Shown here in pieces: positions 43,384 to 55,030 of a DNA stretch of 64,000 nt (position 1 is its first letter; each line of letters opens with the position of its first letter). Source of the DNA: Platycnemis pennipes (lineage: Eukaryota; Arthropoda; Insecta; Odonata; Platycnemididae); assembly GCA_933228895.1 (NCBI GenBank), contig OW121856.1:104197027-104261026 (forward strand), in the 5' to 3' direction. The translations under genes and the position numbers were made by a program. The notes beneath the pieces were generated by a model, which searched no databases, had not been told where the DNA came from, and worked only from the letters and a program-made list of their open reading frames with translations.

Positions 43384-43560
43384 TGTTGGATTAAGTTTTT
43401 ATTCAAATCAATGATACAACCATTCTCTTTCGTGTTCAATATCGTTATGCCTCGAATCCTCGTTATCAACAAACTATTTCCCCCATGACAACCATGGAAA
43501 AACAAAACATTTATTTTAATTTGATCCGCGATTATTATTTAACAAATTTACTTTGCTTCA
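43384..43560 (-). repeat. Copia 5' LTR (177 bp)
   Basis: Identical by eye to 39108-39284. It should contain the element's promoter. The LTR is short compared with the roughly 270-bp LTRs of Drosophila copia. Confidence 0.97.
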
Positions 43561-43565
43561 GGTCG

Positions 43566-44129
43566 TCTTTTTTAAGAAATTCAACTTCCTTTTTTTTGCC
43601 AACGTTTCGCCTTTTTATTAAGGCTTCTTCAGGGCTACAGTACAATGCAAGTTGGTAATAATTATAATACTATAAAGATAAAAAACGTTTTCAAATATAA
43701 ATTTAGTACCTCAAAGGATTAACTTTCTTACTGCGACAATGGTAAGACAATAACAAACTCTTCCTCCTAGTAACAAAATCAGCATCAAAAACAAAACCGA
43801 AATGGAAAACTAAGATAAAATTTTGCTTGAAAAATAAAATGAGTGACATAAAAATATTTAAACTGAATAGTATAAGGCATGAAATTAACAATTAAATATA
43901 TCGTAACTTCAAATTCGAATGTATATTACATATTTTACGAATATAAAAAACATATTCGTATTGAAATTCTGGAAAACACTACATAATAAATAGAAAAAAC
44001 CTTAGTTATAGAAAATTAAATTATGATAGATTTTGCTTATGTTCTGTATATCCGATCTATGGTTACAAACTGAAGGAGTTTTTATGATGTGGACCATTTC
44101 TTTGAATCTCAAAAATTATATGTTGTGAT
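43566..44129. other. Copia flank, unassigned
   Basis: GCCAACGTTTCGCC followed by TTAAGGCTTCTTCAGGGC at about 43600-43638 has the look of sequence found near Penelope-like or other dispersed repeats, but no second copy is here. The rest is AT-rich and featureless. Confidence 0.3.
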
Positions 44130-44620
44130 GATTGTATTACTAGTTTAATACAACTAAGATGGGAATTACCATCAGAACGCAAGTTTTTATTTAAAGGTTA
44201 AAACTTATAAGTAAATTCGAAACTTGCGTTTACAGATGACGTTAGGTATACATTAAAAACCCCTGCGTATTATGCCAGGTTTGATCAGATTGACAAGATT
44301 AGAGAGATGGATTGTCGTACCGATAGATTTCAAATGTCATTTTTCCCGGGTATCATAAGAGAACACAATAGGCAGCATAGAAAAGAGATAGGTAGGTGAA
44401 ATATTATTATACTAGTCTGTAGTGTATGATGCATTTATTAACATCCAATCCCTTTATTAATATGTAGGTAATAACCATCTACTTGTCACCCTATTATCTA
44501 CATGTCGCCATGTAGTAGCGTAGTTGCTTGTAAATATTGGTGATCCTCATCCCAACCTTTGGTGATCCTCATCCTTTCGTGGTGGCTCGCAGGGTATTAC
44601 GTAGATGTAGGTGTAAAAGT
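44130..44620 (+). mobile_element. CR1/L2-like LINE tail, subfamily B (plus)
   Basis: The coding remnant reads LIQLRWELPSERKFLFKG in one frame. It is followed by TPAYYARFDQIDKIREMDCR, MSFFPGIIREHNRQ and a TAG near 44398. The 3' part matches the reverse of 2049-2310 and 7108-7440 and ends in GTGGCTCGCAGGGTATTACG and GTAGATGTAGGTGT. It shows what the non-coding B copies derive from. Damaged; no function. Confidence 0.8.
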
Positions 44621-44684
44621 CTTGCGAATTAGTACTGAACATAAAAATCGTCACGGCGACTTTGGTCTAGAAACGCGTTTTCGG

Positions 44685-45010
44685 CTTACGCGAAATTTAT
44701 TAAAATTAATAATCTGGAGTATGCTTCTTCATGACAGTGTGGCGTCAAATTTAACGACCGCCGAAAAGGAAGTATTCGAAATGCGTTGTTGCGTAAGAAT
44801 GTGAATGAAGAAAGTACAAAATGGTACCGAACTAAAAAGCTCTGTGTAAGAATAGTGGCAGAACAGAAAAGTCTGTTGAAGTCTTTAAAAAAGAATAATT
44901 GATATTAAGTCCTGAGATGTGCCACAATCGATTATATCTCTTTGACTCTAGAAGATGATCATAGAGATAAAAGTGAATAGTGTGAGGCATATGGAGCAAG
45001 TACACCTTCA
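44685..45010 (+). mobile_element. RTE-like LINE, strongly diverged
   Basis: The frame 44559-44804 ends in IWSMLLHDSVAS, LTTAEKEVFEMRCCVRM, clearly the IWSMFLYGSEAW, TAAEKKRVEAFEMWCYRRM region of the other copies. After a stop the match continues weakly (VAEQKSLLKS-like). This is the oldest recognisable RTE copy here. Confidence 0.65.
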
Positions 45011-45238
45011 GCTACATGTTACCCAAAGAGCTGCCACAAGAATAATGCGTTAACAGGATATAATGCTACTTTTTTATATTTTGATAGATTTCGGGTATAT
45101 GGGCGGTAGGCCACGAGTGTAAGAATATTTTGCTGGAAAAAACTTTGGCCTGAATAATGAAGTGATATTCGTAATATTTTTATATAACTATACATTTCTT
45201 GCGTCGTGGTGTTCTATAGTGGAAGAGAAAGGAGGAAT

Positions 45239-45726
45239 GGGGTCGTTTACCATATTTTTTTAATTGCCGAATCTGATAGAGTTTGTAAAATAAAAAGAGC
45301 CGTATTTTTCCGTTTTCTGATCCGTCAATTATTTCTCGAGTTATAAGCGGCGAAAAACTGATGTTTTTAACCCTTTCGGAAAAGTGGGCGTGGTGCAACC
45401 TCTGACGTATATCGAATTCGTCCAATCACAACTGAGCCCGCGAAGCTACTTTGCCTTATCGCAAATGGGGGGACACAGCTGACTCGGCCAATACGAGCAG
45501 TTGCGACAGCATCTTTGCCTCCACTCCCTTCTCCTCCCCTAAAAGCAGTCAAGGACGGGAGGAAAATGATGTCAATGTTACCACAGCAGCATTTTCGGTG
45601 GGCGTCACCTTTTGCTTATTTCCATTTTAGATTTATGAGTGAATGGTTGTGGTTAGAAGATGAATTTTTTCACTAAAATTCTTTTTTTCGTTTCCATCTA
45701 ACGATTTCGTGGACAAAATTGAGATT
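45239..45726 (+). mobile_element. MITE family M1 (forward copy)
   Basis: From GGGTCGTTTACCATATTTTT to TTCGTGGACAAAATTGAGATT. All M1 blocks are present, though the terminal ~20 bp on the right (GGTTCCGAGTAAACGCCCC) are lost and TTCCCCCA follows. One internal block of about 30 bp is shorter than in other copies. Confidence 0.85.
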
Positions 45727-46109
45727 CTTCCCCCATTCTTGTTTTGGAAGGAGGTAAAAGCTAGGTTAGTTTTTGAGAGCTTGAAGTAAGGCAAGACCAA
45801 AGAGAAGAAAGAAGCAGCTAGAGAAAAAGGAAAGAATAGAATAGAGTTTATTCCACCCAAAAGATATACACAATTTAAACAAATGAAAATGGGGGTGAAA
45901 CTAGGTACCCCAGAAGAAATAATTTCTAGTTTTGGGGTTACCATTCCTTGAATAAATTGCCTGTAGTTCAGCGGCCGTCATTCACAAAAATAATCAATAA
46001 ATAAATTCTGGAAATTATGTACCATAAATGTGTTCCATTATAACAGTTTTGAATTCGAATTTAGAATAAATTGCAAGATTCACATAATAAAATAAGTGCA
46101 CATACCATA
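45727..46109. other. Probable 3' UTR of the following LINE remnant
   Basis: AT-rich sequence lying downstream (minus strand) of the LINE-like frame at 46110-46420. There is no independent evidence. Confidence 0.3.
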
Positions 46110-46420
46110 CAAGAATCACACCAGAGTCTTTAACAAATATTCCACAACATTTTTCTCTAACAGCCAAATTTTCAATTTTATGAGGAAAGTAGTCTTATTG
46201 CTTATTGATGAAATCTCATTTGGAATTTTTTGTTGAATTGAACGGGCAATGAAATCAAAGAAATGTTTGTAAGCTTCAATATTGGGTTTAGGTATATTCA
46301 ATATTGGGTAAAGGTCACAAGGGTTGAAATTGTGTTGGAGTGATCCATGAACCTGGTTCGTAGAACACCTCTACAGAAATGCTTGAGCTAAAGCACGGTG
46401 CCATTAACGTTCAGTCTCAT
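46110..46420 (-). mobile_element. LINE-like C-terminal remnant
   Basis: The minus-strand frame 46116-46301 (PNIEAYKHFFDFIARSIQQ, IPNEISSISNKTTFLIKLK, IWLLEKN) has the pattern of non-LTR ORF2 C-termini: a W/P-rich 'KLWNxLP' type region followed by a 'SFKxKLKxYLL' helix. A weak upstream extension has CDLYPILNIP-like residues. The family is uncertain. Confidence 0.4.
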
Positions 46421-46854
46421 TTTGGTGCACCCAAGCTCCTTCGTGCTAAGCGAGCGAAGGCAGTGAGAGATTCGTGGGTTCGCGTTCTAAAGGCCCACTC
46501 CTGCCTACGAGGTGACCTGCAGGAACGCCGCTTCGCCTGCTCCCACTCCTCCAATTGATCCTGATTATGTATCGCGTCTCGACTTTCACGAACCACCTCC
46601 GCCAATTATCCCATCTTGTCGCATTCTCGAGATGAGTCAGAGGAGGTCGTGACCTTAATCGCCCTCTCAAGACGCGAGAGAGAGGCCTCGTTGGGTCGAG
46701 AGCGAGAGATACTCCGATTCGCCCGCAGGAATTTAGAGTGACATCTACGAACGTATGTGCTTAAATGCATGAGGTCCTACCGCTGCCACAGTGAGCGAAA
46801 AAAAACATGGATCCTGACTCACCGAACTTTATAATATATGGAGGAACTTTACGA
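46421..46854. other. Unassigned GC-rich stretch
   Basis: Two overlapping minus-strand frames (46417-46670) with arginine-rich peptides arise from the base composition. No gene recognised. Confidence 0.35.
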
Positions 46855-46858
46855 TTAA

Positions 46859-47825
46859 GGTGGCTGGTTCGGTAATCGTGAGTCGTTGAGAACTAGTGCT
46901 CATATAATTTCAATGGCACTAAAAAATTGCTTGGAGATGATTAAATTACACGACATTTTAACTGGACGCCTCAAATTCTCAAGTCATATTGAAACATTGC
47001 CCTTTTGAATTTAAATATTGACATAAAATATCACATAAAACTTGACTTGATTCGGTTTCTGGCAACCTGAACGTTGTCACTCTGTGCATATCCTTTGACC
47101 TTGGAGATGTTGGTTTTATTGTATGGATTGAAAAAGCATGTAATTTTGTGCTATGGGTATTCGCATACTTTGTAGTGACGAAATAATTGTGATTAAACGC
47201 TTAAACATTTATAACATTTGTTTAAACCATTTATTTAATCTCTCTTTTTTACTCGGCAACAACGCACATTCTGAAATTCGGCACTGCTGTTGTGTAGGCA
47301 ATTGTTTCTGTTTTTCAGCGGTCGTAACGGTAGGTGTCGTATTCGTCTATTCTCAAGAACTCTGTCAAGGGGATTACATTCTAATATTCTTGGACTTTGT
47401 GGTGTGATTTGTTGTGGTTTCTCGCGCATTCGCTTTCCCTCGTCTGATTCCACATTGCCAAATACACCTCAAAACTTTGCGCGCGATATTTGAAAATTTA
47501 AGGAATATTTTATTTCTTTCGTATATACGGAGGAAATAAGTCGATAACACTGGTTGATTTCCTCAGAATAAAAATTGTTGGCTAATATCCACATCATTTC
47601 AGTCTTTGGTGAAAATCTGTATGGTAGAAACGTAAATAATACATAATTGACCCTTACGAAGCGGGGTGCGCCATAAGGCCCCATGTTAAAAAAACTTTAA
47701 ATATCTCAAAAACTACACTGAAAACCCCAAAAAAATTTCCCGTAGAATTCTAGAGCATAATTAAAGGAACAAATATTGCAATTATGAAGAAAATCTATAC
47801 ACCTGTAAATTTCGACCCAGCCACC
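46859..47825. mobile_element. TTAA-flanked DNA element, family M7, copy 2
   Basis: 967 bp flanked by TTAA (46855-46858, 47826-47829), in opposite orientation to 31086-31975. Termini are GGTGGCTGGTTCGG and the inverse of GGTGGCTGGGTCG. It has a segment at about 47510-47690 that copy 1 lacks and lacks the 90-bp insertion of copy 1. The shared 84-codon frame at 47153-47407 is non-coding in appearance. The two copies look 90% or more identical by eye over shared parts. Confidence 0.9.
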
Positions 47826-47829
47826 TTAA

Positions 47830-49002
47830 ACTTCGCGGCACGACGCACCGCGGACGTAATTGCTCGACCGGAGGGCATGACGGGATCGGGAAAGTTTTAA
47901 TGTTTACAGCATCACCGAGAGCGTTAAAAATGCCTTGTTTGGCATAAATTTTTGTTGTGTTATCCGTCACCAAACGAATGGCTGATAGTATTACGAGAAG
48001 TCCTCGAAAAGGACATCAACGGATATAATTTGCAATGACCAGACCTCTCCCTTTCGCATTAAAATCATCTACATTCTGTGGCCAAACTTGTGATGTTTTC
48101 TTCACCATCATACAGTTTGAAATTGAATCATGGCTTTTTTATTTTGGATACATGTATTATATGCAAAGGGGAGTCAATGAGTTTGATTAAAAACTTGATT
48201 GAAAGAAAAAGGTTGTGAACTTCAATCCATAAGAAAAGTTAAAGTTCTCGCGTTTATGGATTTGAGAACATATGGATTTGAGTATCAAAAAATGGGCAGA
48301 ACATTATATGAAGACGGATTCTTATAGAACTTTGAGTGACGCTCCAATAAAAATGCGTGGACAGGATAAAATGTTAATTTTCAGATCCAATTCAGGATGC
48401 TACTTACTTTTCCATACAGATTTGATCTACAATCATCGTAGAGCTTTCCCTCGAGCATTTCTGACTCAGTGATTCGTTGATAACTACATGGCCGCAAAAT
48501 TAATTACATATCACGTAAAAATCCGCAGTGATCTATGGAGTCAAATTGTTTTTTTTTCAATGATTATATTGCAAACTATTCTCATATTAAATTATTTGTG
48601 AGCCTGGTTTGGGAAATAAGAAACTATATTTCATTTGATAAAGGAATGAGTTATGAATAATCTTAACCAGATTGGTTTTACTCTAGTGCCTCTACTTCAT
48701 TCATCTTTCAATTTTGGTTTAACACATTAAAAGAAAGTGTTTTATATAGGCTTGCCTTAACCGCGTTACTTTCACTCTTAATAAAAACACTAGTTTCAGG
48801 CGTAACTTTATGGAACCTATTCATGATTGAAAAGAATTTTTATCAGACCAGAGCAGTCTGCTTTTATTTTACCCCTTGTAGAAACCTCAAGAGATGCCAT
48901 CATACCCTGTAAAGGGCTAAGGAATGAGGAGGGGGATTTTATCCTTGGTACAGATTTTTGGCAGAAGAAAAATCAGGAATTATTATTAATTATTAATTAA
49001 TG
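47830..49002. other. Unassigned stretch
   Basis: No recognisable feature. Confidence 0.4.
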
Positions 49003-49108
49003 AAACAAGAGAACAATTACGTTAATATGAAGAGGTTGTCCAATAGACGAATTGAGTGGAGGGCTGCGTATAACATATTTAAGGATTATTGACCGATGAT
49101 GACGATTT
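49003..49108 (+). mobile_element. RTE-like LINE, terminal 105 bp only
   Basis: AATTACGTTAATATGAAGAGG, AGACGAATTGAGTGGAGGGC, TAAGGATTATTGACC and GATGATGACGA reproduce the last codons (NYVNMKRL, RRIEWRAA) and 3' end of the family. Confidence 0.75.
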
Positions 49109-50569
49109 ATTAATGGCATCTCTGGGAAATTGGCTCTCGTCAACTAATTTTCTTCTCGTTTTCCTATCCAAGCATGTTTCCCTTTCATCTTTCACGCTAA
49201 AACATTCCCGTCATCATAATATTCTCCTCTTCCTGAGACTCTTGAATCTTAACTAACTGATTAGCTCTTGAATTTCCCAGTTTACCGCAAATTATTCCGC
49301 TAACTCTCAAAAATGTTCTGATCAATTCAACCCTCAAGCATCTCCTCAAATAGATCAATCCCACAACATTTCATGTCACGGGTTTCTATTGGTTAATATC
49401 CATTCCACTTTTTTCCACTCTTTCCTCTTTTTATCACTCCCATTTTTACCGCGTTCTTTTTCATCTCTAATCTTTTCCTTAAGCACTCCTGTTTCACTCC
49501 CATCAAAGAGCTCTCTTTGATGAGACTCTGTGATGTTTGGAAGAGCACATTTTCTATTGATCATTATTGTTATCTTCTCGGGCTACCACGCATTACCATT
49601 GCACACCTCAAATTCTTTTATTTCCTCCACATATACCCGGCATCCTATCTCCAGATTTTATGAAGTCCTCTTTCTACAGTAGCGTTTAGAACTAGTTGTA
49701 GAAATGGGTGAATATATAGTACCTGAGTCATTGACCATGACTTCCTGACATATAGCTACGGTAAACTATATCATTCCAAATTTATCATATATTTTACAAA
49801 TTACTCTTTAATTAGGCAAACATTACCCACGTTATCCACATCCCCTTGGGCCGTTTCTTAGTGATTTTCCTTTGTTACCCTCACAGAGTGTCTTTAAGGG
49901 GCAGATAGCTTATATGCAGTAGTATCACTTCGTCTTCCCATAAACCCTTCATATTTACAATATGATATTTACCTCACCTTAATTTAAAACTCCAAGATTT
50001 TTCAATAAATTACTAGCTATACTGTTGAGAGCATTTTCACCGTTAGCTTGGAGCTGCCAGAATTATATGAGTACTAAGATTTCCACATCTTAAAGACACC
50101 TACCGCCATATCCACGATTCTTTGTGATAAGCATTGCCCTAAACTTCCTTACTTTGGTTCTCATCGTAAAGATAATCCAGTCTTTTCTTAGGTAAGTTGT
50201 TAGCAATATATTCTCCACATGGTTTCCTTTGCCGCTGCACAGGTTAACATTATTTCGCGGAGGAAATTCAGTGGCGCAGAGACATTTTATTCCTGCGTCG
50301 AACACGCGCGTCAAGAGCAAGCGATCATAATAAGATTTTGAGACCGACGCTCGTCTACTGCCAGACGGGAAACTGACTCGTTAAATTCTTGCCTCAATGC
50401 TTCAGAGCGGTGCATAGCCCGGTTTGAAAAGCCTCGCCTTCACGGAACTCTTTGGGATATATTTTGTAGCGCCCATATGCATAACGGCGGGGAACAAGGC
50501 CGTGAGCACGAACCGCCTGCACACGGGGAATATAAGAAAATGTACGGTGGAACGCAAATGTAAAAGGTG
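49109..50569. other. Unassigned stretch
   Basis: No recognisable gene, element or RNA. Confidence 0.4.
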
Positions 50570-51620
50570 TATGAGATCCCCCTCCATGCCTCTGCCCTCT
50601 TGTATCCCTTTAACAAAAGAAACACTCGACCCTAGCCTCCAACCAAGACGCCTTCCCCTTTTCAGGAGCAGTATATATCTCTCTGACGACTCCTTTGGTG
50701 AGGGTCGACCCTAGCCTCTCTCTTCCCAACCCAGCCCGCCCCCCATTTCTCTCTTCCACTCAAGTCTCCACAATATCTTCACTCCTCTTCCATAACTACG
50801 CGGCCTTCCGAAAGCTGCACCCATCGTGCACACGCCTTCGCCGAGCGCCCTCTGCCCCTCCCCCCTTCCCATCATCCCCTCGCAATGCATTATCCCCAAA
50901 AGAGGAGCCTCCCCGCCAAGCCGTCTCACCACCCCCAAACCCCTGACAGGGGATCGTCCCGTGTGCAGCCAACGGCCCGACCAATTCTCATGGAAATACC
51001 GAGCCATCTCTGGATCCCCCGCCGCCCCTTAAGCTTGCTTCCACCCCTTGTTCGCTCTCCGTCCCGCTACGTTCAGACCATCCCCCACCCTCCTCCTCAC
51101 ATAACAGACCAACCCCTCCGTCATTTCACCCTCCGCTCCCCGGACGCCTATACCCCGACTACCCCTCGCACATCTTTTCCTCCCGGGATAACACAAGCGG
51201 GGACACACACAATCCAGCTCTTACCATTCCTTCATTACCCCCCCCCCCTTCCTCTCCCTTTGACTTCGCTTAGTCTTAACCTCCCCCCCCCCCCCCCCCC
51301 AAACCTCCATCTAATTCTCATCTTGTTCTCATACTCCTTGCCCTAAGAAAGGTTTCCCCTTGTCTGTCCCCCTCCCCTCCACCTCAACGTTCCCCCCCCC
51401 CCCCCCCGTCAACCCACTTCCCCTCGTTCACATCCCCCTGCATCCGCCGAGGCTTCCCGACATCCCGGTGTCTACTACGAGCCGCTCGTGGGCGCATGTA
51501 TCTCTCCGTACTTATAGAATATCTCTCTATCTCTCGCCAACCCTAGCGATATCCACTGTCGCGCGCTCCCATATTTTAGTCCCTGCAATTCGCCCCCGAC
51601 CCGTGCAAAGACGCCCTCGC
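50570..51620 (+). other. Pyrimidine-rich GC island with poly-C runs
   Basis: C+T-dominated on the plus strand, with C-runs near 51240, 51285-51301 and 51391-51408. Proline-rich frames (50695-50946, 50885-51346, 51360-51626) are compositional. A TATA-like AGTATATATCTCTC lies at about 50670. No exon or gene could be supported. Confidence 0.45.
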
Positions 51621-52204
51621 TGCTAGATTAAAACTACCGCACCTTGAATCAGGGATGAAATTTTCTAACGAACCTTTCCAAGAGGACTGAATTAACTCAA
51701 GCTCCTTGGTTGTCGAGTGTTGCTCCCGACTTCCTTGGAAGCAACGAGGATGATACGCATCCCCGTATCTAGCGAAATATTCATTAATTCGAACTTCTCT
51801 TCGGATTTATTGCTACAGTTCGTTGGGCTGCGAAACATATATTCACTTCGTAAAGTAAATTAAAATAGATTATGCTTAATAAAGTCCATCATAGCAAGTA
51901 ATGCTGTGGTAATCCCTTTGGAATTTATTTTCAATTTGCTGGTATTCATCCCCTCACCTAAAAGTTGTAATGTTGCTGTCGTTATTAGAGAAGGCGAAGA
52001 ATATCTTATGTCGTTTGGGGATTTAGGGATAGGTGGGCGATTGAATGGAGGTGTTCTCTACAGGGATCTAAGAAAGGTGAAGAGAATCCCAGCATCGGCA
52101 ACAGTCAACTCATATCGAAAGGCTCCAAGGGGTGCAATTGTTTTATATTTCATCCGATGAAAAAGTATTGAACGTGAAGCGCTATTCACTCAGCTTTTAA
52201 GTAT
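51621..52204. other. Unassigned stretch
   Basis: An 84-codon plus-strand frame at 51906-52160 (GEEYLMSFGDLGIGGRLNGG) is not recognised. Nothing else is seen. Confidence 0.35.
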
Positions 52205-52320
52205 AGGGACGGGATTCCCATGAAAAGTCTCTACTAATGGGACTGAACCTGGGTCTTATAAGTGGGAGTCAATTAACATAGATACAAAGCCAACCGTACA
52301 TTACCATGGTTTTTGTAAGG
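52205..52320 (-). mobile_element. Possible tRNA-derived SINE head
   Basis: The minus strand has CCCAGGTTCAGTCCCATTAG, a B-box-like GGTTCAGTCC preceded about 40 bp upstream by a GGTTGGCTTTGTATC A-box-like region. No body match to families 1-3 was established. Confidence 0.4.
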
Positions 52321-52782
52321 AAAATAAAACCACTAGTACGAGATTAATATTCAATTTTCTTTAGTAAATACACTTCATGAATTCTCTTGTGTATATCTCT
52401 TCTGGCGTGATCGATAATCATAACTTGGTTTTCATGAACTTTAATTGACTCGATATATTAGGACCGTGGCTGGAGTAGAAAAATATGCATATATCCACTC
52501 TATATGCATGACATTTCTTCAAGATATCATGGTCACGTGAGCGTCTCAATACCACACTTTTCCCTTCATAGCTAAATGACGTATACATCAATGATATCGT
52601 CAGCTTAGGTTGACTTGCAAAACTAGTCCTGTCGCAGTATTGCTAAGTGAAATATGTAAATTGCTTTGTATGTTAATTTTTCTAACATTTTATGTTCACC
52701 TAGCGAAAAATAAATAATAAATATATTCAGTCAAAAATCACGGCTAGTTTTGCGTAGCTCTGCGTGGCGAGTATCTCAAAAT

Positions 52783-53147
52783 TAGGGATGAGTCGGTTCG
52801 GTTCTTCGGTTCTCGGTTCCACCGGTTCTTGAGCTTAGAACCGGAACCGGAACCGAAGCCAAAAATAATCGGTACCGAAATAATTGGCGCGAAAACTAGT
52901 TTGAAACCTACTCACACTCCGAAAGTGGAGGCTTCTCATTAAAACCTGGTGAAATAGTGTACTTAGATGCTTCAAAGTCGCGAATTATTCTAATTCAGTC
53001 TCTGAAAATGATTATTGATTACCTTATCTTACCATTGAGCAATGCAAAGTAAGTGGTAAACTAAGAACCGGAACCGAGAATCGGAACCGAGAACCGAAGT
53101 TAAGAACCGAACCGGAACCGAAAAAAAGTGGAACCGACCCATCCCTA
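52783..53147. mobile_element. hAT-type MITE, 365 bp, with 8-bp target duplication
   Basis: The ends TAGGGATGAGTCGGTTC and (reverse complement) TAGGGATGGGTCGGTTC are inverted. CTCAAAAT is duplicated at 52775-52782 and 53148-53155. The subterminal zones are packed with GGTTC/GAACC units (GGTTCGGTTCTTCGGTTCTC on the left, GAACCGGAACCG on the right). It has no transposase. The 8-bp duplication and the TAGGG terminus assign it to hAT. Confidence 0.93.
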
Positions 53148-53186
53148 CTCAAAATACATAGCTGTAAGTAACTAGTATTTCAAAAA

Positions 53187-53720
53187 TTACACCTACATCT
53201 GCATAGTACCCTGCAAGCCACCATAAAGGTGTGCGGCAGGGGGTGACTTCACCCCAAACATGCATTACATATCATGCACAAAAAGGATTAGTATAATAAT
53301 ATTCTAGTATATACTTCACAATTTAAAAGAGATAAACTTAGGAAAGCAAGCATGCAAAATCATGCATGCTTGCTTTGATATTTTTAACTAACTTAGGTTA
53401 GGTTAAAGTTCTTATATTAACATGCTATCCATTGATACACTCGTATTTATGCTATTGGATATATTTACAGCTATTCTTATCCCCAATTGTACGACGAAAA
53501 AATGACATTTTTGGTTCGGCAATCAATTTCTCTAATTATATGATCATGCTTTAATCTGCCATAGTAAGTTGGAGCTCGCAAAATATTGTTAACGTCATCA
53601 GTGGAAATATTTTCTTGGTATTTAGTTGAGAGATCAAGTGTAAATTTCAACTTTCGATCTGATAATGATTCCCAATTTAGTTAATTTAATAGACAATTTT
53701 GCAGTCTGAATTTATATCGT
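53187..53720 (-). mobile_element. CR1/L2-like LINE tail, subfamily A, diverged (minus)
   Basis: It opens with ACACCTACATCTGCATAGTA, the GCAAGCCACC block and GGCAGGGGGTGACTTC, and runs to a decayed coding part (NILRAPTYYGRL and SLSDRKLKFTLDLS-like, read minus). It contains a perfect local palindrome TTGCATGATTTTGCATG-like around 53350-53375 (AAGCATGCAAAATCATGCATGCTTG). Confidence 0.78.
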
Positions 53721-54568
53721 GTTAGAAAAGATAAAGATAACGTGAACTAGTTCTTCATTTAATCCTAATTCCTCCGATTTTCGCCGATTATCTTATAACT
53801 CTCAGTCTTCACAGAAATTTATTTGGAAAACTTTGATACATGTCAACTGAAACAGAATGACTCCCTCTACTCCCATTCATGGGGTGTCATCCCGAGTTCA
53901 CGGCCTCTCTGGCATGTTTGATCGCCTACCGCTTTTAAATCCCTTGATTGCTCCATAAATGTTTATATTTTCGGTTGCGGCGGGGCTGTTCTTCCTCCGT
54001 CCCATTTTGTGACTCCCATCTCGAGTTGGTTTCCGTTGCTTCGCGTGGCATCCGCCATAATGGCGCGGAGCGGCGCTCGCATCGCGAAAAGACCTGACTG
54101 TGAGAAATTGAGCACGTTCTGAGGAAGGGAAAAAAGTTATGCCATTTGACAAGAAAAAAAAGCTCCGCTTTTGGGAAATCCATCCCAAAAACTTTTAATT
54201 AAAATTCCGAGCGCTTCGTACGAAGGGAACTTATAAACTGATACGCCTTGTGTGTATGCCGCGACTATCCCCAAACGTGCCACCTTACAAAACCAAATAT
54301 GTCTCATCCGGTCCCGTTTTCGCCGGTTTAGGGGCATTGAACTTTCATGATTTAAGTCCTATGCTCAGAGAAGTTACCTAATCCCATATATATTCTATCT
54401 ATTTCTATCCTTGCCTTTTCATTCCACACGGTGACCAAATTTTTTTCAGTTTTCCACATCATTTGTTATGTAAACCGCTGCGATAGTAATAATATTTATC
54501 AGACGTTCAGCAAGGTACATGCAATGGTCTTCGTCAAAGAGTACATTTCAAATAATCGAAAAACAATA
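53721..54568. other. Unassigned stretch
   Basis: Minus-strand frames at 53898-54337 are not recognised and overlap one another. Bases 54000-54110 are GC-richer. No supported gene. Confidence 0.35.
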
Positions 54569-55030
54569 TCAAGTTTTACAAGTTAAAAAATCATCAATAG
54601 AGTAAAAGGCTTTTGATACCTGCCAACAGTGCAAGACACGTTTAAATTTCCCGTAGGTTGCTTTTCTGGCCTTTTGAGGTAACATGTCGAAAAATTTCAG
54701 TTCGATCACATTGAATTGATTTTTAGTTTTCGATAATCTGCATTAAGGTATAACAAGTTTCTCCTTCCTCTTGGTGTCATGATAATGGACACTATTTCCA
54801 GTTTTGTATAGGTCGATATTTTCGTTAACATTTAATAAACACTTGTATGCATACAAACTATATATGTGTCATAATTCCAAATTATTTAAAGATTGGTTGA
54901 CAGTGCTCACAGAAGGGTGAGTTAGAGATGATTCTCACTGCTCTGTTTTGTAATAGAAATACGTCCTTGGCCATAGGAGCATGGCCCCAGAGTTCAATGC
55001 CGTAATTTAAATGGCATTGAGAAAATGCAA
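54569..55030 (-). mobile_element. LINE C-terminal fragment, third family
   Basis: The minus strand encodes the end of a non-LTR ORF2: CHLNYGIELWGHAPMAKDVF, LLQNRAVRIIS, then, after a damaged part, ENIDLYKTGNSVHYHDTKRK and KARKATYGKFKRVLHC, ending SIDDFLTCKT with a stop at 54569-54571. The second half is one frame with a single in-frame TAA. The SYGIxLWG and LQKRAVR motifs are typical of Jockey/CR1-group C-termini. It is unrelated in sequence to the A/B copies and is truncated by the CR1-like tail at 55031. Confidence 0.82.

Larger units (their letters stand above)
39103..43565 (-). mobile_element. Complete Ty1/copia LTR retrotransposon with 5-bp target duplication
   Basis: 4,453 bp (39108-43560) between GGTCG repeats at 39103-39107 and 43561-43565. 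It has two 177-bp LTRs beginning TG and ending CA, a tRNA-complementary primer site, a polypurine tract and a Gag-protease-integrase-RT-RNase H order, all on the minus strand. Integrase before RT is the copia diagnostic. The LTRs look identical base for base, so insertion is recent. The coding region is broken at two A-runs, each one base out of phase, and otherwise has no stop. Confidence 0.97.
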
